Source: an uncultured Prevotella sp.
GTDB taxonomy: Bacteria; Bacteroidota; Bacteroidia; Bacteroidales; Bacteroidaceae
Assembly (NCBI GenBank): GCA_900540885.1
Contig: UQHJ01000012.1
Coordinates: 1 to 48,034 of the forward strand
DNA length: 48,034 bases
Direction of reading: 5' to 3'
Under the pieces are notes generated by a model. The model saw only the letters and a program-made list of their open reading frames with translations. It was not told the origin of the DNA and did not search any database. Both the position numbers and the translations under genes were made by a program. The stretch's first letter is position 1. Each line of letters opens with the position of its first letter. This document shows, in pieces, positions 9,084 through 16,271 of this stretch.

Positions 9084-9223
9084 AAACATCAAGAGCAGTT
9101 GCTACGCAGCATTGATTTGCTGATGGTGGCAAACTCACCAACCGAGTTTACAGGAACCACGGTGGTTAAGGTACGATGTGGAAGTTTCCTATATTCATTA
9201 AAACACTTCAAACATTTCCTGAC
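9084..9223 (+). promoter_or_regulatory. Long 5' leader complementary to the gene's own terminator
   Basis: Two leader segments match the downstream terminator hairpin exactly. ACATCAAGAGCAG (9086-9098) is the reverse complement of 9558-9570 (13 nt), and CGATGTGGAAG (9174-9184) is the reverse complement of 9546-9556 (11 nt). The leader could pair with the 3' end of the same RNA. No known riboswitch is recognised. Confidence 0.5.
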
Positions 9224-9481
9224 ATGAACAACAATTCTCTTTACGCAGATTTTGCTGCGCGTTTTGCGAAGGCTTCACTTCAATCTCTCATTGACTCTTT
9301 TAACGCACAAGTAGGCTGCAAGGGCTGGGGTTCAGCTCGTGCTTGCCATGACGTGGCACTTATTGACGAACTGAAACGACGGGGCATTGACCTTTCGGCC
9401 ATTAGTCAGGGTGGCGGCACGTCGTTTGCTCACAAGGTGACACTTGACACTGACGGCCAAAAGCTTGTTATTGCTGGCTAA
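9224..9481 (+). CDS. Small hypothetical protein (85 aa)
   Basis: Not assigned to a known family. The ATG at 9224 (MNNNSLYADFAARF) is preferred over the upstream in-frame ATG at 9176, because the latter lies in the structured leader. The product is a soluble 85-residue protein with an N-terminal helix (ADFAARFAKASLQSLIDSFN) and a short Gly-rich stretch (ISQGGGTSF). A promoter, a long leader and a strong terminator make it a single-gene transcription unit. It lies between the CRISPR array and asnB, with no sign that it belongs to either. Confidence 0.7.
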   Translation: MNNNSLYADFAARFAKASLQSLIDSFNAQVGCKGWGSARACHDVALIDELKRRGIDLSAISQGGGTSFAHKVTLDTDGQKLVIAG

Positions 9482-9538
9482 TGGGTGGTCAAGAGGTCTA
9501 AAAAGGCACTGACATTAGTCTGACTCTACAATTATAGG

Positions 9539-9586
9539 AAAATCCCTTCCACATCGTCTGCTCTTGATGTGGAAGGGATTTTGCGT
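9539..9586 (+). terminator. Strong intrinsic terminator
   Basis: Perfect 17-bp stem (9539-9555 with 9566-9582), 10-nt loop GTCTGCTCTT, ending in TTTT. Loop and stem also complement the leader of the same transcript (9086-9098 and 9174-9184). Confidence 0.85.
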
Positions 9587-9633
9587 GTACTTATTCCATA
9601 TCCTCTTGTAAGTTATTCATACACAATGCTTAT

Positions 9634-9744
9634 ATGCTTGAAAGATTTATTTGTGTGTTTGGGATTAATCCAGACCCACAAGCTATTGAAAAACTTTTCA
9701 AAGAACTCATTTATTTACTGCTAAAGCTGCTTAGGCTTGGCTAA
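9634..9744 (+). CDS. Possible 36-aa small ORF
   Basis: ATG at 9634, stop at 9742-9744. The C-terminal half (AIEKLFKELIYLLLKLLRLG) would form an amphipathic or hydrophobic helix. There is no clear ribosome-binding site or promoter, and it lies in the 340-nt gap before asnB. It could be a real microprotein or chance; the rest of the gap holds only the asnB promoter. Confidence 0.25.
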   Translation: MLERFICVFGINPDPQAIEKLFKELIYLLLKLLRLG

Positions 9745-9825
9745 TTTTTAACGAGATGTTATCAAAATGTAAGCTAACTTACCTGTTCACTGAATAAAAT
9801 CTAAAAAAAAAAGCAAGAAAGAGCA

Positions 9826-9855
9826 TTGTGTAAGAGAAATACTTTATATCTTTGC
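9826..9855 (+). promoter_or_regulatory. asnB promoter
   Basis: TTG (9826-9828), 18-nt spacer, then TATCTTTGC (9847-9855), a full Bacteroidetes promoter. It gives a leader of about 65 nt before asnB. Confidence 0.8.
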
Positions 9856-9930
9856 ATTGTGAAAAGGGTATTAAGCGTTTGTTTACCTATTATCACATAA
9901 CACATTAACTAACTTGAAACTTTTTGAACC

Positions 9931-11601
9931 ATGTGCGGCATTGTATCCATCTTTAATATTAAAGAACAAACACCAGCGTTGCGTAAACAGGCGCTTGAGA
10001 TGAGTAAGAAGATTCGTCATCGCGGCCCTGATTGGAGTGGAATTTATTGTGGTAAAAGTGCTATATTATGCCACGAACGTTTGTCGATTGTTGACCCGCA
10101 AAGTGGAAAACAACCGCTTTTTGCTCCCGACCACCATCAAGTGTTGGCGGTGAATGGTGAAATATATAATCATCAAGAATTGCGTAAGCGATATGCTGGG
10201 CGGTATGAGTTTCAAACAGGCTCGGACTGTGAGGTGATATTGGCGTTGTATCGTGATAAAGGCATTCACTTCTTAGAAGATTTAAATGGAATATTTGCCT
10301 TTGCGCTTTACGATGAGGAGAAGGACGACTTCTTGATAGCTCGTGATCCTATTGGTGTTATACCTTTATATATAGGTCATGATAAGGAAGGTAAGGTATA
10401 TTGCGCTTCTGAGCTAAAGGCGTTGGAAGGCTTTTGTGACGTTTACGAGCCATTTTTGCCTGGTCATTATTATTTAGGCTCAGAGGGGAAAATGGTAAAG
10501 TGGTATCAGCGCGATTGGGAAAGCTACGATAATGTGAAAGACAATGCTGCTTCTGTCAAGGAGGTGCATGATGCGCTTGAAGCTGCTGTGAAAAGACAAT
10601 TGATGAGTGACGTGCCTTATGGTGTGTTGTTGTCAGGTGGCTTAGATAGCTCTGTAATATCTGCCGTAGCCAAGAAATTTGCAGCGCGACGTGTAGAGAC
10701 GGATAGTACACAAGATGCTTGGTGGCCCCAGTTGCACTCGTTTGCAGTAGGTTTAAAGGGCGCTCCTGATTTGGCGAAGGCCAGAGAAGTGGCCGATTAT
10801 ATTGGCACCATTCATCATGAAATAAATTATACTATACAAGAAGGACTTGACGCGGTGCGTGATGTGATATATTATATCGAAACGTATGACGTAACCACTG
10901 TGCGTGCTTCCACTCCGATGTATTTGTTGGCTCGCGTAATCAAGTCAATGGGTATAAAGATGGTGCTTTCGGGCGAGGGTGCTGACGAAGTGTTTGGAGG
11001 ATATTTGTACTTTCATAAGGCACCTAATGCGAAGGCTTTCCATGAAGAGACGGTACGTAAATTGTCGAAATTGTATTTGTATGACTGCTTGCGTGCCAAT
11101 AAGAGCCTTTCGGCTTGGGGCGTTGAAGGTCGCGTACCCTTCTTAGACAAGGATTTCTTGGACGTTGCGATGCGCTTAAATCCTGAAGCAAAGATGTGCC
11201 CAGGTCATACAATTGAAAAGAAAATAGTGCGTGAAGCCTTTGCTGATATGTTGCCCGAAAGTGTAGCTTGGCGTCAAAAGGAACAATTCTCGGATGGTGT
11301 AGGCTATTCGTGGATAGATACGCTAAAGGAAGTTACGGCTGCGGCAGTAAGTGATGACGAAATGGCACATGCGGCTGAACGTTTTCCGATTAATACGCCG
11401 ATGAATAAGGAAGAGTACTATTATCGTTCCATATTTGAGGAATACTTCCCCAGTGAGAGTGCTGCTCGAAGTGTTCCCAGCGTTCCGAGTGTGGCCTGCT
11501 CGACGGCTGAAGCTTTGGCTTGGGATGAGTCCTTTAAGAACGTAAATGATCCGAGTGGACGTGCCGTAGCAGGTGTTCACGAGGAAGCTTACGAAAAGTA
11601 A
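9931..11601 (+). CDS. asnB: Asparagine synthetase B (glutamine-hydrolysing)
   Basis: Makes asparagine from aspartate, ATP and glutamine in the cytoplasm. The 556-aa product has an N-terminal class II glutamine amidotransferase domain with the catalytic Cys2 (MCGIVSIF), RHRGPDWSG and NGEIYNH motifs. The C-terminal synthetase domain has the pyrophosphate loop SGGLDSS at 235-241 and SGEGADEVFGGY. Length and motif order match AsnB of the E. coli type. It has its own promoter (9826-9855) and terminator (11665-11707), so it is a monocistronic housekeeping gene. Confidence 0.97.
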   Translation: MCGIVSIFNIKEQTPALRKQALEMSKKIRHRGPDWSGIYCGKSAILCHERLSIVDPQSGKQPLFAPDHHQVLAVNGEIYNHQELRKRYAGRYEFQTGSDCEVILALYRDKGIHFLEDLNGIFAFALYDEEKDDFLIARDPIGVIPLYIGHDKEGKVYCASELKALEGFCDVYEPFLPGHYYLGSEGKMVKWYQRDWESYDNVKDNAASVKEVHDALEAAVKRQLMSDVPYGVLLSGGLDSSVISAVAKKFAARRVETDSTQDAWWPQLHSFAVGLKGAPDLAKAREVADYIGTIHHEINYTIQEGLDAVRDVIYYIETYDVTTVRASTPMYLLARVIKSMGIKMVLSGEGADEVFGGYLYFHKAPNAKAFHEETVRKLSKLYLYDCLRANKSLSAWGVEGRVPFLDKDFLDVAMRLNPEAKMCPGHTIEKKIVREAFADMLPESVAWRQKEQFSDGVGYSWIDTLKEVTAAAVSDDEMAHAAERFPINTPMNKEEYYYRSIFEEYFPSESAARSVPSVPSVACSTAEALAWDESFKNVNDPSGRAVAGVHEEAYEK

Positions 11602-11664
11602 AAATACCAACCATATATACGTAAGACTTGACTAAACTTATATAATGTTATTTTGGTTGATCTG

Positions 11665-11707
11665 TCCGCTGCACGCACCAATGGGTGAATGTGTGGCGGA
11701 TTTTTTT
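11665..11707 (+). terminator. asnB terminator
   Basis: TCCGC (11665-11669) pairs with GCGGA (11696-11700), with an inner CACC/GGGTG helix, followed by seven T residues. Confidence 0.8.
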
Positions 11708-11716
11708 GTTTTGACT

Positions 11717-12016
11717 TTAGAATAGTTCCCTAATTAGATGCTTTGCTGCTGCGATAGGGTGATAGAGCAGCATTCTTGGACCTGCCCATGACATGACGGC
11801 CTTAATGCGGAGCCGCATATCAGAACGGTAACAGTGTATGGGACACTTTTGGCAGGTGGGTTTATTGTTGCCATATTTGCAGTGCGACAGACGAAGATGT
11901 GCGTAATTGAGTAGTTCTTGACATTGTGCACAGAGTGTATGGTTACCTTCTTTCTTTTGACAGTAAAGGCGAATCATTTGTTCGATTACGCGCTTTTCTT
12001 CATTTACCCTTTGCAT
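11717..12016 (-). CDS. YgbA-like nitrous oxide-stimulated promoter family protein
   Basis: 99-aa cysteine-rich protein on the minus strand, convergent with asnB. It resembles the YgbA/NO-responsive promoter family by its cysteines and C-terminal pattern: CAQCQELLNYAHLRLSHCKYG, then CQKCPIHCY, then the MSWAGPRMLLYHPIAAAKHL segment. Cysteines around CxxC, CxxCPxHCY probably bind metal or an Fe-S cluster. Family members are linked to nitrosative stress; the exact biochemistry is not established. The family call rests on memory of these motifs. Confidence 0.75.
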   Translation of the reverse strand: MQRVNEEKRVIEQMIRLYCQKKEGNHTLCAQCQELLNYAHLRLSHCKYGNNKPTCQKCPIHCYRSDMRLRIKAVMSWAGPRMLLYHPIAAAKHLIRELF

Positions 12017-12042
12017 AGATGTGTAGTTTAAGTGTGTGTTAA

Positions 12043-12163
12043 AGGGGGTGCTCTAAAAGTTCGCTTTCGCGCACCTTTTCTCGCCATGGCAAAATGAAAG
12101 CAAGCTTTCTTTTGCTCATTTGGCTTAACGAAAAGGTTCGGTTTTTAGAACACCCCCTAAAAG
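12043..12163. repeat. MITE-like imperfect inverted repeat
   Basis: Ends AGGGGGTGCTCTAAAA (about 12044-12059) and TTTTAGAACACCCCCT (about 12145-12160) are inverted repeats with one mismatch. The interior (CACCTTTTCTCGCC... and ...TTAACGAAAAGGT) continues an imperfect hairpin around GCAAGC. It lies between two minus-strand genes, has no ORF and looks like a miniature inverted-repeat element. Confidence 0.65.
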
Positions 12164-12179
12164 TGACTGGTCTTAATGA

Positions 12180-15100
12180 TTATTTGTCTTCAATGCCTTT
12201 ATGACTTGTTAGACGCTGAATATGAGCGTCTTTGTAATAATGTTTTAAGATGTAGTCGTAAGTGTAGCCTTTATCAGCCATTACTGCTGCACCGATTTGG
12301 CAGAGGCCGACCCCATGTCCCCAACCAGCACCGATGAGTGTGAACTGTGCTGGAATGTTGGTGGCATCGTCAACATTGTGACGCTCAACGACGAAGGCCG
12401 AACTGTAGAGGTGAGTTTTGGAGAGGATACGGCGGATTTCGAGTTCTTTACCAACGATCCATTCAGTTTTCGTCCCCACAATGCGCAGCCGAATAATTCG
12501 TCCGCTAACGCCGCGTTCGACAGGTTGCAAGTCGATGATTTCGCCAAAGTCCTTTCCTGTATGTTCATTGATGAGTTCTTTGACCTGCTGTTGTGTTAGA
12601 TCAACGCGCCAACGATAGAAGTCAGTAGTTTCTTGGTCGTAGTTGTTGAGCACTTGCGACAACAAGTGTACATTGTGCGTATTGCAAAAGGCGGGAGGAG
12701 CCGTTCGTATCCATTGTTCAGCATTTGCTTCGATGGTGAGGTCGGGTAGGGAAGGGGTAACGTCATCGCGAATGGGTTGTAGGTAAGGGTATTCCGTGTC
12801 AGACCAGCAGCTACTAAAAAGTTCGCTTGCTCCACCACAACATTTTGAGAAGCGCGCATCACATAAGTGTCCGTCGTAGGTTAGTACCTCACCTGTAGTT
12901 TCGCGCACGGCTTGTTTGACTTGTGGCAGTGTACTGCGAGTGATGCCCTGGTAGCGTTGGCAATGGTCATCAGCACAGACGTCGTATAGAGAGTGGTCTG
13001 AGCGGTCGTGCCATTTGATTGTCTCGCCTGGACGATGAACAAAGTTGAAGAAATCGCTTGACGTACTTTCGCTTTCAAGTCGGTGAAGCATTTGGCTGTA
13101 AACCCAACTGCGTGATACGACGGCATGTGTCTTTAGTAGGTTGAGAGATGAGGAGGCGTTCATTTCAGATGATATAACGCTCTCAAGATAGTCTTCAACT
13201 GATAGTTCGTTGATGACTACTAACTTCTCTTCGTCAACGATGAGTCGCAACTTACCCTTAAAGGTTTGTTCTTCTTGGCGTTCCCAATGAAAACCGATGC
13301 CAATCGTGACGTCCTTGAGCGTGAAGGAGTCAGTTCCTTCGTTTTCAGGTATAAAGCAGAGTTCGCTGTATTTATTGCCATTCCATAGAATTGCCCCATC
13401 AACGCATTCGGCTTTTTGTTCGTTACTTACCGTTTCGCCTTTAGCAGAGTAGTGACCATTGAGCGTAAACTGAATGCTTTGTGCATGGAGTATACCAATA
13501 GAGATGTCGCGTTCGGCTAACTTCTTAAGTAAATTAGATTCAGACTTGGCGGTCCAATTATCTTTCGAGCTAGCATTGTTATGTTTGTGTCCATGCAGCC
13601 TTCGCGCGATAGCGTTCATTTCGGATTCGCTAATGGTTACTTCGCGCAGAATGTTGGTAGCCAATTTTGCATTAAGTTTGTCAAAGTCCTCTTTGCGCGG
13701 TGTGATAAGGAGTCCACCCATGTCAATGGCTCCTGGACTGACGAGGCACTGCGCCTTCCCTTCTTCTGAATAACAATTAGGACGGTGCTTTTTGCGCACG
13801 AATACGACCGTTACGATGTAGTCGTCGGCCGTAGGCCCACCGTCTTGTCGCCACGACAAGATGTTTATGTCTGGTTCAGCTCGTTTGCTTTCAACTGGCA
13901 GTACGCTTATTAATTTCTTTAGCAAGATAGGATTGCTATCGCAAGCGGGGCCTTGAATGACGAATGCGGGGCAAGCATAGCCCTTGAGCGTGAAGATACC
14001 GCCCGTCTTAGGATTGTATCCTTGCTCTTCGAGGTCAGCCTCTTCGTTTTTTGTAGAGGGATAGATGCGTTCTAATCGATTTTCGTACAACTTCCAATCT
14101 TTCTCGATGGGCACTAAGCCACGTACGCCAGCTTGCAAGTGTGCATGGTCGGGGGCAGAAGCACCACATCGTGCTCCGTTGTAGAAGACGAATAGTCCAG
14201 GCAGATTCCATGCAAGTTTATCAATGATACTTGTGAAGTGGCTAATGTTTTGTGCTACGTGATGCCTTGTCGGTATGGTGAAATGTTGCGGGAGAATGGG
14301 GTAGGGGTTAACCAAGAATTGTACGTTGCCTAATACGGGTAATTGTTTCTGCTTAGAAGGTCTGTTGTGATCACACAAGAAGCAAGCACGCTGCTTAAGA
14401 TGTTCTTTGTCAATTTTAGCTCCCGTGCTAACAATGCGCGAAGGATTGAATTGCACACGTAATTCTCCGTTGTCAGTAGCTAACTCTTTGGTGATGACTG
14501 TCGCTTGTAGTGCTTCGTAGCGTTCTTTCGCTTCGTCCCATTGAGAAAGTTGTTGTTCGAAGAAGTGTTCAATCTCGTCCTTACTTAATGGGTGATTCCA
14601 TTGGGCTATCAACGCCTTGCGAGCTTTTAGCTCGTAAGTTCGCAGTGTGTCTTTGTAAGCGTTGTTTTTGTTTTGCTTCTCAATACTTAGTGCAGCGTCA
14701 GAGTTGCCTTCCCAACGTCGGCAGAGGTAAAGCTCGTCAAAGATGCGTCCGATGCGATAGTGACGAGAGATAGTAAGGCCTAAAGCATAGTCCTCACCAT
14801 AGCTCGTATTGGGAAATCCAATTTGTCGCAAGATGTCGGTTCGGAAGGCGCGGGGAGCTCCCAATCCGTTTATGCGCAATGCATTGTTACGCCCATTTTC
14901 GGCAGTCCATTCATTGTGTGCGATTAATCCTGGGGGAAGTGTTTGTAGGTCAAAGTTAACCATGCGATAGCTACCTATCACCATGGCAGCGCGTTGTTGG
15001 TGGAACGCATCGACGATTTGTTGTAACGTTGAGGGTGAGGAGTAGAGGTCGTCAGAGTCGAGTTGGACGGCATATCGGCCGCAGTGCTCAGAACGTACGG

Positions 15101-16073
15101 CAAAGTCCCAGCATCCACCAATGCCTAAATCTGTCCGTTCGGGTTGTAAAAGAACCACCCTTTTGTCGTTATTAAAAGAATCTACGGCTTCGGCTGTACC
15201 ATCCGTAGAATGGTTGTCGATTACAATGACGTTGTAGTCAAAGTCAGCCTTTTGGCTTAGCGCGCTATGAATAGCATCTTTAATCGTACGAACGCGGTTG
15301 CGAACGGGAATAATAACGCTTGCTTCAACTGGGTAAGCACCTTGGTCTTCAGTATATTCAGCGTATTCATTAGGGGCAAGCCAAGCATTGATGCTTTTTA
15401 GATGTTCAGTACAAGCACGCTCCATCTCTATTTGTACTTCCCTATTTGAGGGATTCACATAGTCGAACTGCTTTTCGCCTGATAACCTAAGGTCGGTTTC
15501 AGTTTCTGTGTACAAGGATTCCCGAATGTGTTCGATTCGGCCTTTTGCACTAATGAACAAACGCAGTGCGTAAAGCGTTGCGTATTGATAACGAATGGTT
15601 TTGGATTGTTTGAAGAAGTCTTTTATTCCTTCGGTACTGTAGAGTACGAGTGAACCAAAGTCGAAGTCGTCGCGCAAGGCTCCTTCTTGATAGTCAATGA
15701 CAGGGTGTGCTCCGTTGCCGTCATTATGGTCGGCATACACCATGAGCGGCTCTCTGTCAGTGTTAAGGCATGAGGCGATTTGTAGGAAACGATCTAATGC
15801 TCGATAGGATAGTGTGAGCTTGTGATTGCTTAAATAAAAGAGTGTGTAGGGTGCAGTAAGCTTCTGACTTACTTGTCGAAGGAACTTAGCACTTGTAAGA
15901 CTGTTTGATTGAATGACCTTACAATTATTACTTACAAACTTTTCAGCTTCTTGTACATGGTCATTAGAAACGACCAATAACAACGTATTTAAGAGCTCGC
16001 TCTCTTTTAAAAGCGTTATTATCGCTTCGTTTTGTGGAGAGTACGCTAGTACGAAATCTATATATTGATTCAT
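12180..16073 (-). CDS. GT2 glycosyltransferase / DUF4922 / SpoIID-LytB fusion protein
   Basis: 1297-aa multidomain protein. Residues 1-230 look like a degenerate glycosyltransferase-like region. A GT-A family 2 domain follows: SVIIPVRNRVRTIKDAIHSA, VIVIDNHSTDGT and the metal-binding QLDSDDLY. The middle (about 540-870) is DUF4922-like, related to the HIT/galactose-1-phosphate uridylyltransferase fold, with CFLCDHNRP and the nucleotide-binding GASAPDHAHLQAG. The C-terminal part is SpoIID/LytB-like (EDYLESVISSEMN, GEVLTYDGHLCDARFSKCCG, GHGVGLCQIGA), the domain that cuts peptidoglycan glycan strands in Bacillus SpoIID. No signal peptide is visible. The whole points to a cell-envelope role, but substrate is unknown. 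It has its own promoter, divergent from feoAB. Confidence 0.85.
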   Translation of the reverse strand: MNQYIDFVLAYSPQNEAIITLLKESELLNTLLLVVSNDHVQEAEKFVSNNCKVIQSNSLTSAKFLRQVSQKLTAPYTLFYLSNHKLTLSYRALDRFLQIASCLNTDREPLMVYADHNDGNGAHPVIDYQEGALRDDFDFGSLVLYSTEGIKDFFKQSKTIRYQYATLYALRLFISAKGRIEHIRESLYTETETDLRLSGEKQFDYVNPSNREVQIEMERACTEHLKSINAWLAPNEYAEYTEDQGAYPVEASVIIPVRNRVRTIKDAIHSALSQKADFDYNVIVIDNHSTDGTAEAVDSFNNDKRVVLLQPERTDLGIGGCWDFAVRSEHCGRYAVQLDSDDLYSSPSTLQQIVDAFHQQRAAMVIGSYRMVNFDLQTLPPGLIAHNEWTAENGRNNALRINGLGAPRAFRTDILRQIGFPNTSYGEDYALGLTISRHYRIGRIFDELYLCRRWEGNSDAALSIEKQNKNNAYKDTLRTYELKARKALIAQWNHPLSKDEIEHFFEQQLSQWDEAKERYEALQATVITKELATDNGELRVQFNPSRIVSTGAKIDKEHLKQRACFLCDHNRPSKQKQLPVLGNVQFLVNPYPILPQHFTIPTRHHVAQNISHFTSIIDKLAWNLPGLFVFYNGARCGASAPDHAHLQAGVRGLVPIEKDWKLYENRLERIYPSTKNEEADLEEQGYNPKTGGIFTLKGYACPAFVIQGPACDSNPILLKKLISVLPVESKRAEPDINILSWRQDGGPTADDYIVTVVFVRKKHRPNCYSEEGKAQCLVSPGAIDMGGLLITPRKEDFDKLNAKLATNILREVTISESEMNAIARRLHGHKHNNASSKDNWTAKSESNLLKKLAERDISIGILHAQSIQFTLNGHYSAKGETVSNEQKAECVDGAILWNGNKYSELCFIPENEGTDSFTLKDVTIGIGFHWERQEEQTFKGKLRLIVDEEKLVVINELSVEDYLESVISSEMNASSSLNLLKTHAVVSRSWVYSQMLHRLESESTSSDFFNFVHRPGETIKWHDRSDHSLYDVCADDHCQRYQGITRSTLPQVKQAVRETTGEVLTYDGHLCDARFSKCCGGASELFSSCWSDTEYPYLQPIRDDVTPSLPDLTIEANAEQWIRTAPPAFCNTHNVHLLSQVLNNYDQETTDFYRWRVDLTQQQVKELINEHTGKDFGEIIDLQPVERGVSGRIIRLRIVGTKTEWIVGKELEIRRILSKTHLYSSAFVVERHNVDDATNIPAQFTLIGAGWGHGVGLCQIGAAVMADKGYTYDYILKHYYKDAHIQRLTSHKGIEDK

Positions 16074-16110
16074 ATTGTATATAGTGATAGATGCGTAAAA
16101 ATAACCTTTA

Positions 16111-16142
16111 CAAAGGTAGATAAAGAACGTGAGCGAGCAAAG
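16111..16142 (-). promoter_or_regulatory. Promoter of the GT2/SpoIID gene
   Basis: On the minus strand, CTTTG (16138-16142), a 19-nt spacer and TACCTTTG (16111-16118), a full consensus, placed about 38 nt before the ATG at 16073. Confidence 0.8.
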
Positions 16143-16151
16143 TAATTACGT

Positions 16152-16214
16152 AGTATTTTGTAATACTGCGGCTTTATCCGTATTTAATACCTATTAGTAG
16201 GTATTGTAAAGCCG
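16152..16214. promoter_or_regulatory. Paired palindromes between divergent genes (operator candidates)
   Basis: AGTATT TTGT AATACT (16152-16167) and AATACCTA TTAG TAGGTATT (16186-16205), the second nested in CGGCTTTA...TAAAGCCG (16169-16214). The second palindrome overlaps the -33 element of the feoAB promoter, where a repressor would block it. An iron regulator is plausible given feoAB, but the sequence is not a match I can name. Confidence 0.55.
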
Positions 16215-16234
16215 TTTGATATTTGTAACTTTGC
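16204..16234 (+). promoter_or_regulatory. feoAB promoter
   Basis: TTG (16204-16206), 19-nt spacer, TAACTTTGC (16226-16234). Overlaps the right arm of the 16186-16205 palindrome. Confidence 0.85.
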
Positions 16235-16271
16235 AAGCTAAAAACAGAAGTTAATCGATAAAAAGTAAACA

